DNA of 37,127 nucleotides from positions 1-37,127 of the forward strand of contig JAKEFK010000063.1 in the NCBI GenBank assembly GCA_022616075.1, read 5' to 3'. Below, piece by piece: positions 7,901 to 16,000 of the stretch; position 1 is the first letter of the stretch, and each line of letters begins with the position of its first letter. The notes beneath the pieces were generated by a model. The model worked only from the letters and a program-made list of their open reading frames with translations. It ran no database searches and was not told the origin of the DNA. Origin of the DNA: a bacterium. GTDB lineage: Bacteria; Acidobacteriota; HRBIN11; JAKEFK01. Position numbers and translations under genes: made by a program.

Positions 7901-10900
7901 GATAGAAGTGAATTCACCAGGCGATCGCGTGGATCGATATCGTCTCTGTAAGTGGAACGAATTACCTGCACCTTTCCGGAAATCAAAAAATCCTGGTTCA
8001 CATTTTTCATCGTGAGATCAGCATTCAGCTGGCTCCGGAACGCATCCGGATAGTTCATTCCAACGCGGCGCGCAGCTACTTGAAGATCGATGTCCTTTGG
8101 AGCCCAGTTCGTCAGCATGATCTCACCGCTTCCTTCGATGGTGCCTCCCCCCATGCGAGCGGTCAGATTCTCGATCCGGATGCCATCCTTATGTAGAGGC
8201 GCGCGCAATTGAATCTGTTCCAACAAAAGCGGTGATTGAAATTTGCGGAACATTCCATTTTCGATCTGAATCAATCCTTCGAAATCAGGACTCTTCGTTG
8301 TTCCTGCAACGTGAATATCAGCTCGCAATTTGCCCTCTGCCGCTGCATCCGTCATGAAACCGGAAAGCAGTGACATTTCGATGGAACTGCGCACAAGCCC
8401 TTCCACCTGACCCGTACGAAAATTAACCTGGCCCTGCGCTTCGGTATCCAGGACCGCGCCCGATTTCAGGTGAATTTTATTAAGGAACATTTTGCCTGAG
8501 GTCATTTCGACTTCCAGCGGTTCGGGCGTCTCGATCGAATGTCCTGAAACAATTACCTGTGAAGGTACAATTTTGAAAAAACCGCTCCAGGTCTCCGGAT
8601 CCCGTCCAATTCCATGCGCGTCCATATCAATCGAAATATTTCCGCGAACGTCTGCTTCCGTTTGTGTTGTCAACGTTGCCAGTGAAAGATTGTCCAGCGT
8701 TAAATGGACGAATCCCGCGCTTCGCACAAGAGGAAGGTTGCCATCGATGCTGAGAGTAGCGCCGTTCAGAATTCCTGTTCCGCGCAATCCAATTTCGGCG
8801 CCACTAAAATCCGCCGCCATGTTCGCCTGTTTCAATTCAACGGGCGGATCCTCTGAAATGACAGCAAATTGTTCCGCTGCAGCGCGGCCGGAATAGTCCG
8901 GTTTGGAAAACGTACCACCCAGATGAACGTTTATATTCACCGGTCCTTCCGCTTGCAGTTTCGGTTGAAAGAGAGAAACAAATTTCATGTCGGTCTGTCC
9001 GGTAACATCGAGATCCATTTCTCCCTTGCGAAAAACAGGAACGGTGCCGCGAACCTGGACGTTGCCGTGTGTGGTCTGCGTATCCAGGTTGACCGTAACA
9101 GTCCGCTGTTGCAAATCCGCGGTCGCTAGCTTGATGGTTGCGCCATACGCACGGTACTTGAAGTCTGCCTTCTCCAGCATCACATGCGCATCTGCATCCT
9201 GCCATTTCCGCGCGTTGCCTGCAGCAGTTATCGATGCGGTGAATGTTCCTTGCGCTTCCTGTGCCGTTGGTGGAAGGAACGGGCGCAGTGTCGCAAGGTC
9301 CAATTGATCGGAGTGAGTTTCCAATTCGAAGCTGCGATTCTTGAACGTGTATTTGCCGCTGGCGACAGTAGAGTAGGCTGGAATTTGCGCTTCTGCGTTC
9401 AAAATTCTGCCATCACTTTCCAAATCCAATGTTGCTTCGCCAATCTCAGTTCCATTTACGTTCAAACCGGTGCCCTGAACTTCTGCAGTCAGCACTGGAC
9501 TCATTACGTAACCGGAAGCCTTTCCTTCAAACGTGATGTTGCCCTGAAGCTTTGCCGGATAAAAACGCGCAAGCACTTTCGCATCAGCATTGCCCTGAAA
9601 AGTCGCCTGGATCCGATTGGCCGCCATGCGATACGCCCCCGTTGAAACGATTTGAACATCGGGAGCCGTGCCCTTCAAATCCCATTGAACTTGCAGATTC
9701 TTGTAAGGACCCTGTATACGGGAACGGACGAAGTAGGATCCGGGAATTTTTTGCATTTCCGGACTAACGAATGCGAGCGAGGCTGCATGTTTCACATTCG
9801 CATCCAGATCCAGAAGCATCTGTGATTGCGTGAGCTGTCCTTCAAAAGTTGCTTGCGCTGAACCAGTGCTCAAATGACTCTTCTCGATGTGGATCGCGCC
9901 ATCGTTGAGCCGGCCAGAGACGCGACCGGCCACTGGAATCCCCCGTCCTGCCGCCTGCACCAAATCCAACTCAAACGAAGCCAGACCTTGCCAGAAATCC
10001 TTTCCACCCAGGTACGTGACGCTGCCTTGGGTCACAGAAGCCAACTGCGGAAGATCCGGATCAAATCGTCGCGCAAGTCCAGCGGGAGCAGAATCCCATT
10101 GCACGCTGAGGTTCAAAGGAACTGCCGTATTTGCAGAATCGAACCGGAAAGTTCCACCGGCGGTAAAGGGCTGTTCTCCGTAAACTGAAAGGTGATCGCT
10201 ACGCAATTTTCCTTCAACAACATACGAACCGGTCTCTCCAGACGCCTTTCCCTCTGTTGTGAATTCCCCTTTGAGCGGAGGAGCATCTGCAAGAATTTTC
10301 TGTACCGCTGAAAGATTTCCTGCTGCCTTGTAATTCAGTTGATAGTGCGGATCGGAAAGATTTTTCAGCTCACCGGAACCTTCAATGGTGATGGTATCGA
10401 ATCTGGCTTTCAGGGTTTGCAATTCAAGATTGTTATTCTGAATTTTTGCCTGTAATTCGATTTTCTCTAATGGCATCCGTCCGTAACGAAGGATGCCATC
10501 TCTCAAATCGATTTTCTGAATCTCAAAAGTCTTCTCACTTTTTGTCTGTGGCCGTTCCCGCAACTGCGGCAAATTCTCAGGGTTTACATCCGGACCGCTC
10601 AGAACCAGCTTCTGAACCAGAAAATGATCTCGCCACAGTGAGGAGTAAGGAATTTCCACTTCCAAAAACTTTGATTGAAAGAACAGATCCTGATTGGTCT
10701 TTCCGCCGAAGATTTTGACTTTATCTATGCGCACAATGAGAAGACCGTCCTGAAACTTGTAGTCGAACTGATCCGTTTCGGCGTGGATGCCATATTCCTT
10801 CTTCAGGTAATCGATGAGGTACGCGCCGACTTTCTGTTTCGTGGAAGGAAGGTTAATAATCAGGAGACCCGCAGTGAGAAGAAAAATCAAAATGAGCAGT

Positions 10901-10923
10901 GAAAACAGTATCTTTTTCTTCAA
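4915..10923 (-). CDS. TamB-BamA/TamA fusion: inner-membrane anchor, TamB beta-rich body, five POTRA domains and Omp85 barrel
   Basis: This single 2002-codon frame joins two proteins that are normally separate. Residues 1-30 form an uncleaved-looking membrane anchor. About 30-1265 is TamB/AsmA-like: long beta-rich repeats ending in the TamB C-terminal domain, with GNIDFYGQRKIDPVFDVEL and ANQ/PNQIYFLLLTGKAD-type blocks. About 1280-1670 holds five POTRA-like units (the first is the weakest match). About 1672-2002 is an Omp85 barrel with the loop-6 signature TVRGF near residue 1895 and a terminal phenylalanine, the outer-membrane protein C-signal. Known TamB helps lipid or protein traffic from inner to outer membrane through partner TamA or BamA; here both would be one chain. 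The start is TTG at 10923 preceded by AAGGGG, because no in-frame ATG precedes the anchor. Product function is inferred. Confidence 0.9.
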   Translation of the reverse strand: MKKKILFSLLILIFLLTAGLLIINLPSTKQKVGAYLIDYLKKEYGIHAETDQFDYKFQDGLLIVRIDKVKIFGGKTNQDLFFQSKFLEVEIPYSSLWRDHFLVQKLVLSGPDVNPENLPQLRERPQTKSEKTFEIQKIDLRDGILRYGRMPLEKIELQAKIQNNNLELQTLKARFDTITIEGSGELKNLSDPHYQLNYKAAGNLSAVQKILADAPPLKGEFTTEGKASGETGSYVVEGKLRSDHLSVYGEQPFTAGGTFRFDSANTAVPLNLSVQWDSAPAGLARRFDPDLPQLASVTQGSVTYLGGKDFWQGLASFELDLVQAAGRGIPVAGRVSGRLNDGAIHIEKSHLSTGSAQATFEGQLTQSQMLLDLDANVKHAASLAFVSPEMQKIPGSYFVRSRIQGPYKNLQVQWDLKGTAPDVQIVSTGAYRMAANRIQATFQGNADAKVLARFYPAKLQGNITFEGKASGYVMSPVLTAEVQGTGLNVNGTEIGEATLDLESDGRILNAEAQIPAYSTVASGKYTFKNRSFELETHSDQLDLATLRPFLPPTAQEAQGTFTASITAAGNARKWQDADAHVMLEKADFKYRAYGATIKLATADLQQRTVTVNLDTQTTHGNVQVRGTVPVFRKGEMDLDVTGQTDMKFVSLFQPKLQAEGPVNINVHLGGTFSKPDYSGRAAAEQFAVISEDPPVELKQANMAADFSGAEIGLRGTGILNGATLSIDGNLPLVRSAGFVHLTLDNLSLATLTTQTEADVRGNISIDMDAHGIGRDPETWSGFFKIVPSQVIVSGHSIETPEPLEVEMTSGKMFLNKIHLKSGAVLDTEAQGQVNFRTGQVEGLVRSSIEMSLLSGFMTDAAAEGKLRADIHVAGTTKSPDFEGLIQIENGMFRKFQSPLLLEQIQLRAPLHKDGIRIENLTARMGGGTIEGSGEIMLTNWAPKDIDLQVAARRVGMNYPDAFRSQLNADLTMKNVNQDFLISGKVQVIRSTYRDDIDPRDRLVNSLLSQKTDLSPQAAAQGRIRLDIAVETLEDFQMRNNMGKIQAAANLEVKGLMDEPRLSGRVRVRERSEITFEGNQFEVQRGNIDFYGQRKIDPVFDVELFTIATDTDTQQDYEITIPLSGPLSDLDRRDPTSFPPLAPNQIYFLLLTGKADVQISAASGRFFDRQLGAFLSGGAFSNVQQKIARSFGLNRVEIQPELVSSELNPGAKLVLGKDFTSSLSLVYSVSLTESDDQTWIANYKAPKNVSFRFVDQQQGYTANLRHLIRFGRGQSTGKLQDLHRVRKRKVESLEIENDSLLTDQEISKEIGLEIGDTYDFWTVQDELEKLEETLQERDVLFSSTEAEEKEVGSDRVALKVKVTGKERRQMIFEGYNVSSSQLEKFQRFWREGFSPEGVTEIIRENLLRDLWLEGYHKTEVRKETSTPDGIIQHRFLIQPGALYTDTQIKFVGAEQYPTTELEEDFQALYPGRAEMSSDAVHNFQSLERKIVALYVRRGFLDSSVELGRLQLTAPQAIKEITVHEGTQSKIVDIVISDNQELPEDLMKLLKLKKGMVHDQALLIEDEVTIGDFYERLGYINAEVESSVKKVEGGLIVKYDLKKGGVAIVDSIDIQGPEFTSQKLITKRLQLKEGEILNQDKLANAQKNLTDLRIFHQVTVRPQSTDTPDRYRVVVDVIERNHYELTYGFRYDTETDLGGEVQLTDLNLFGSGQSISFYTRIHQKDQLYRIVYHSPTLSGLRWKTLISTSYESGDLLLLEDEKLDGERFDLTFQRQKELRDQFILIPGFQFEYLTVTPVEEDSNIEPVEGLKVSRFIGTLLRDTRDDPFNAKRGSFFSSDLQYAPGFIGDVSYLKSFNQYLRFRPVGKYLWASALRLGLATDLPGRIVTERFFAGGSYTVRGFKKDQVGPELPDGTPAGGEALFVLNQEFRFPIWKWFGGAVFYDAGNVYSGVGDFNPFDLRHSIGPGLRLNSPFGIARLDYGVNISPEDDEPRGVLHFALGQAF

Positions 10924-11045
10924 ACGAGATACCCCTTTCGAAATTAAACCCTCTCTCGAGTGTAACCTGTAGTCTCAAGAAAGAAAATGTGTAACGTACG
11001 CGATTACGCCCCCGACGACCTCTTATCAGGGGAAAGTGTTTGACT

Positions 11046-11136
11046 TCCCTCCCCTATAAAGGGAGGGATTGAGGGAGGGTTGCTTCTGTTTATTCTCTTT
11101 CCAACCTCCCCTTCGCCCCTCCTTCATAAGGAGGGG
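11046..11136. repeat. CCCTCC / GGAGGG palindromic repeats (family F)
   Basis: Two hairpins lie in the 295-base gap between the divergent TamB-BamA and DHH genes: 11046-11053 with 11061-11068 (8 bp) and 11116-11124 with 11128-11136 (9 bp, loop CAT). Outer segments around 11073-11082 and 11101-11111 are also near-complementary, so the whole block can fold on itself. Confidence 0.7.
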
Positions 11137-11162
11137 AAAACAAGGCGCACTACGTGTTCATC

Positions 11163-11210
11163 TTGATTAAATACATCACAACCTATTTAATCTAAATAGC
11201 AGCGAGGAGG
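11163..11210 (+). promoter_or_regulatory. Candidate promoter and ribosome site for the DHH gene
   Basis: TTGATT (11163-11168) and TTTAAT (11186-11191) are 17 bases apart. The strong ribosome site GAGGAGG at 11204-11210 lies 8 bases before the ATG at 11219 and fixes that start. The promoter match is weak; the ribosome site is clear. Confidence 0.4.
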
Positions 11211-11218
11211 GCAACCTT

Positions 11219-12103
11219 ATGAGACTCGTAACGCGTGGGGACATGGATGGACTGACCTGTTCCGTACTGATTACGGAAATGGAAGACATTGATTCCATCT
11301 GGCTCATCCATCCGCAAGACATAACCGACAAACAATTCATCGTAAGAAGTGACGACGTATTCGCAAACCTACCATATCATCCGGAATGTGGAATGTGGTT
11401 TGATCATCATCTTCTAACGGATAGCAACGAAAAGCCTCCGCCGGATTTCAAAGGGATGTACAGGCAGGCCCCCAGCACAGCTCGCGTGATCTACGAATAC
11501 TATAACAGTCCGAAATTGCATCGATTCGAAAAATTAATCGCCGAAACGGATCGTATGGACAGCGCAAATCTGACAATGGATGATGTGCTGGATCCAAAAG
11601 ATTATGTATTGCTTGGCTTTACAGTCGATCCAAGAACAGGTCTTGGGAGATTCGAGGATTATTTTTTGAGTCTCGTGAAAGCACTGAAGGACTTTACGAT
11701 CGAAGAAGTATTGGAAATGCCTGAGGTACAAAGCCGGGTCGATCTCATGCGATCGCAGTGGGAGGAATTTAAGTCGCTAACGACCAAACACTCCAGAATG
11801 GAAAAGAATGTTGTGGTGACCGATTTTCGAGATGTTGATCCGATTCCGGTCGGCAATCGATTCCTGGTTTACACGCTGTTCCCGGACGCAAATGTTTCTC
11901 TGCGCATCCACTGGGGACCGCAGAAACAACATGTCGCGGTAGTGATAGGCCACGCCATCTTTAACAGAACGTGCAAAGTAAACATCGGTGAGTTGATGTC
12001 GGAGTATGGAGGTGGCGGGCACATGGGCGCCGGCTCGGCATTGTTGTGGGAAGAATCGGCTGAAGAATCGATCAAAGATATCATCAAGAAACTCCAGACC
12101 TAG
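11219..12103 (+). CDS. DHH/DHHA1-family phosphoesterase
   Basis: This 294-residue protein belongs to the DHH superfamily, which includes NrnA-type oligoribonucleases, cyclic dinucleotide phosphodiesterases and exopolyphosphatases. The first motif reads TRGDMDGL (D8 and D10), the DHH motif is WFDHHL near residue 62, a further acidic motif is ETDRMDSA, and the C-terminal DHHA1 motif is YGGGGHMGAGSA. The usual histidine before the first aspartate pair is not present. The size fits a simple two-domain NrnA-like enzyme with no transmembrane or CBS domain. Substrate is unknown. It stands alone downstream of a divergent intergenic region, with a strong ribosome site. Confidence 0.85.
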   Translation: MRLVTRGDMDGLTCSVLITEMEDIDSIWLIHPQDITDKQFIVRSDDVFANLPYHPECGMWFDHHLLTDSNEKPPPDFKGMYRQAPSTARVIYEYYNSPKLHRFEKLIAETDRMDSANLTMDDVLDPKDYVLLGFTVDPRTGLGRFEDYFLSLVKALKDFTIEEVLEMPEVQSRVDLMRSQWEEFKSLTTKHSRMEKNVVVTDFRDVDPIPVGNRFLVYTLFPDANVSLRIHWGPQKQHVAVVIGHAIFNRTCKVNIGELMSEYGGGGHMGAGSALLWEESAEESIKDIIKKLQT

Positions 12104-12118
12104 AAGAATTTTTCAAAT

Positions 12119-12257
12119 GGTCAAATCCCAAATTGCAAATAAAATTCAAATTCCAAAATCAAAAGCTCAAACATGCGTTCATAGAGTTTGGAATTTTTGA
12201 ATTGTTGTTTAAGTATTATTTGGAATTTCGATATTGTATTTTGGAATTTGGAGATAG
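12119..12257. repeat. AT-rich imperfect palindrome of GGAATTTG/CAAATTCC units (family A)
   Basis: The gap between the DHH gene and the response regulator is almost filled by AT-rich words of the type CAAATTCCAAAATC on the left and TTTGGAATTT on the right, forming a long imperfect inverted repeat. It ends at the ribosome site of the response regulator (GGAG at 12249-12252). Confidence 0.65.
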
Positions 12258-12259
12258 CC

Positions 12260-12886
12260 ATGATCCGGATTCTCATCGCAGATGATCATGCGATTGTAAG
12301 AGCCGGTCTGAAACAGCTTGTTGCAGCGAGTCCTAACATCGCGGTTGCGGCTGAAGCGAGCACGGGGCCGGAAGCGCTGCATCTCATCCGCAAAGAAACC
12401 TTTGAAGTTGTTTTGCTGGACATTTCCATGCCCGGAAGAGGAGGGCTCGAGATCTTATCGGAAATCAAGAAAGAGTTTCCGCGCCTGCCAGTTTTGATTC
12501 TGAGTATGCATCCGGAAGAACAGTATGCGATGCGCGCCTTGAAAGGAGGAGCCTCAGGCTACATCACGAAAGACAGCGCGCCGGAAGAATTGGTGGAGGC
12601 GATTCTGAAAGTTGCGGGTGGATCGAAATACATAACCACATCCCTGGCTGAACAATTCCTTTATTTGCTCGATGCCGAGGAAACACCACTCCACACATCT
12701 CTATCTGACAGGGAATATCAAGTCTTCCGGTTGATCGCCTCCGGCAAGACCGCAACAGAAATTGCAAACGAGCTATCATTGAGTGTGAAAACCATCAGCA
12801 CATACCGCGCAAGAATCCTCGAAAAACTGCATCTAAAAAACAACGCCCAGCTGATCCATTACGCCGCCCAAAAAAACCTTTTTTAA
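12260..12886 (+). CDS. NarL/FixJ-type response regulator
   Basis: This 208-residue transcription regulator has an N-terminal receiver domain and a C-terminal LuxR-type helix-turn-helix. In the receiver, the acidic pair is D8/D9, the phosphoacceptor is D54 in VVLLDISMPG, and the conserved threonine/serine and lysine appear in LILSMHP and GYITKDSAPEEL. The DNA-binding part reads LSDREYQVFRLIASGKTATE followed by a recognition helix with LSVKTISTYRARIL. The ATG at 12260 is chosen because GGAG lies 7 bases upstream and the receiver begins at once; a frame extending further upstream only translates the AT-rich repeat. No sensor kinase is adjacent, so its partner is unknown. Confidence 0.93.
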   Translation: MIRILIADDHAIVRAGLKQLVAASPNIAVAAEASTGPEALHLIRKETFEVVLLDISMPGRGGLEILSEIKKEFPRLPVLILSMHPEEQYAMRALKGGASGYITKDSAPEELVEAILKVAGGSKYITTSLAEQFLYLLDAEETPLHTSLSDREYQVFRLIASGKTATEIANELSLSVKTISTYRARILEKLHLKNNAQLIHYAAQKNLF

Positions 12887-12999
12887 CGTAGTTGCAGAGC
12901 ATTTGCTTGCAGGAAGTTAGTTTGTTCTGTTGGGAAGCAATTGCGCGATAAAGGCTCGTTCATAATTAGTGGCAAATGCTCTGCCACTACGATTTTTTT
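12887..12999 (+). terminator. Long hairpin followed by T-run downstream of the response regulator
   Basis: The arm at 12887-12906 is the reverse complement of 12972-12991 with one mismatch in 20 positions. The two enclose a 65-base spacer, and ATTTTTTT follows. It begins one base after the response regulator stop. It could terminate transcription or be a small inverted-repeat element; the long loop is unusual for a plain terminator. Confidence 0.6.
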
Positions 13000-13093
13000 G
13001 TAGGACAAACACTCACAAGAAATTGGGAAGTGGGCTGATAGTGTCAGAAACTTCAGCCGGATAACTTAGAAAACAGGACGATTGGAGGATCAC

Positions 13094-16000
13094 ATGGCCA
13101 AAAAAGGGATTCTTATTTTAATTACGTTTTTCCTGATTGCTGGTTTTTCATCCGCACTGAATCCACCGAAAACATCTGAGCTAACCAACAAAATCATTCT
13201 TCCCCCGGTGATTGCTCCGGTTTCTGACGCGACGAAACAAAACGTCTTTGAAACGTCTGCCGCATGGACTACTTTTAATGCGGCAAACGGCGGGAACTGG
13301 AAAAGCACGTTTGATCCGCTTACGGGAAGCGCGCGCCGAGTCTATGGAGGCGCCATTCCTTTTATCGCAGGTCCCGCAAATAGTCTCAACGGAGGAACTT
13401 CTTCCGCTGATCTCGAAACGGCTGCGCGAAATTTCATCACAGCAAACTCCGCTCTCTTTCAAATTTCACAATCCCAGCTCCGTTTTGTTCCGGAAGCCGA
13501 CAAAACAGAATCGAAGCGCGTTCGTTACGCCGCATTCGATCAGGTAATCAACGGTGTGCAGGTTGTCGGCGCGCGATTGGTGTTTGCAGTCAACAACGGC
13601 AACATGATTTACTGGAACTCCGCAAAAATAGGAAATCTCACTCAGGAAACCGCGCTCATCACAGCACAACAGGCGCTCACAGCCGCCCTTCTCCACGCGG
13701 GCTTCACCCAGGATCAAGTAAGCGTGATTCTAGAACCGCGCCTGGCGTATTTGCCCACAGTGACAGCAAATCTATTGACCCATCGCCTGATATATGAACT
13801 TTCTTTCCGGCAAAACGGTGGCAGAGCGACCTGGTTCGCTCAAGTGGACGCCAAAACGGCAACAATGGTTTCTTTCGTAGATCGCAATAATTATGCATGC
13901 GAAACATCTTCAGACAATATCAAAGGAAAAGTAACCGGCGGCATCAAACCGGCAGAATTCCGGGACGCAGAAGTCGTCCGTTCGTTTCCGTTTGTTCGGG
14001 TAGATCAAAGCGGTTTCCCTTTCACCTCAACTCAAAATGGAGTCTATGACTATGAAGGTGAAGCAAACTCAGGTTTAAACGGACAGTTCTTTGATACGTT
14101 TTGTGAAGAATGTCTGAAGTCGGAAGAAGATCCGCAAGAAGAATTCCAGCCGAACGCGAGTTCCGACCTTTTAGGTGTAATCAATTTTGGAACAGGCGGA
14201 AAGGATGTTGTTACACCCGGACCGATCCCTGAGCTTGATACAGCTGATGTGTTTGGAAACGGAACATCGACGCAGGCGGACCGGACAGCTTATTACCACA
14301 CGAACGTAGCGCGAAGCATGGGGAAAAAATGGACAGATTTTTCCTTTTACGAAGGGACTGTGGGAGTCAACGTCAATATCAATGATCAGTGCAATGCATT
14401 CTGGAATGGCTCTTCAGTGAATTTCTATCGCAGTGGGGGAGGTTGCAATAATACAGGATTGATCCGTGACGTCATGCAGCATGAGTATGGTCACGGTATC
14501 GATGATTTTGACGGTCTGCCGCCGAATCTTACAGATCGCGCGACAGGCGAAGCGGTCGGTGATCACATTGCGCTTTTTGTGGATCATGATTCGTGCATCG
14601 GCCAATCTTTTGAAGATGGCAGAAACACCGGCCCGTTTTTGATCGATCCGGACACGGGCAACATCAAAACTTGCGATGGCGTCCGGAACGTGGATGAACT
14701 CCGCGCAAACCGCGGGAAATTGGATACCACAAACGTTGCAACAAAGTGCAGCGTTGTGAACACAGCTTGCGTTGGACCAAAACTCCGCGAGTGCCATTGC
14801 GAAGGAGAGATCTGGGGACAAACGGCATATCATCTCGTTCAAAACCTCTTGCGCGGCACACGATACGGAACGGTTCAGCTCGATGCCCAAAAGAAGAATG
14901 TTACCTACAGCGGCGATCCGCTTCCTGGAAACAATCCAGCTCTCGATCGTGATCTGGCCTGGACCGTTCATGAACGGCTTTTCTTTGAATCCAGATCCGC
15001 GGTTGCGTCTTATGCATCTTCCCGCGACCAATCAGAGGGCGTTGGCGCCTATGACGCTTACATGGTTGTGGATGATGAAGGGGATGGTCTGGCGAACGGC
15101 ACTCCCCATGCTGCCTATATCAATGATGCTTTCGTAGATCATGGAATTGAAGAACGTGATGCAAATGGCCAGCCGGCAGTTCAAGATGCCGCAAATTCAC
15201 TGCCGCTCCAGGCTCCCGCATTCAACGTGCAGACTGTTCTTGATTCTGTTTCAGGACATCCGACAGCGGTCGTGACCTGGTCCAGTGTTCCCGGCGCAAC
15301 ATCGTATCGCGTGCTTCGAACCGAGAGACGTGACGATGTGATGTTGTTGCTCGATGAACAACCGGCGAATGGAAGTTTCACGTTCAAAGATGTCGGTGTG
15401 GATCAAGGTGTCACTTACCGGTATCTCGTTCAGGCTGCAAATGCCACTTCATTCTCCACAGGTGGTTCAGCTTTAAAGACCCTAACAATTTCATTGCCTG
15501 ATTTCCTCACTTCATTTTCCGTGAGCGATTCACCTGGTGGAAACAAAGACAACGGAGCGGATCCTGGAGAAAAGATACGCGTAACGGTGCCACTGACAAA
15601 TCAGGGCACCAGCACAGCATTCCAAGTTTCAGCAAGCATTACAACAACCACACCGGGAGTGACGATTGATAAAGCCGGTCCAGCTTCTTACGGAACAATC
15701 GCAACGGGCGCAACGGCGCAACCGAGCATTTCTTTTCAGCTTTCGCTCAATAATGATCCGCAGATTTGCGGTCAAAACATCGATCTGTATTTGAACATTA
15801 CCAGTTCCGCAGGTTGCTCGCTGGAGCTGGTTCAGGTGCCGGTCGGCGCGGATGGCGAACTCTGCCAGCAATTCAAAGGATCCAATGCGCGCGTAAGCTC
15901 GGCCGCTATCACGGCGGACAATGCACTCGGATCGTGCGGCGATCGTGATCTGGTTGCGGATCCTGGAGAAAAAGTTGAAATCACGGTAAACGTCAATAAC

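Noticed and set aside
12188-12259. Longer start for the response regulator
   Set aside because: The added residues translate the AT-rich repeat, and GGAG lies right before the internal ATG at 12260.
14414-15031. Minus-strand frame of 205 codons within the M36-like protease
   Set aside because: It overlaps the catalytic domain coding region and shows no protein-like features.
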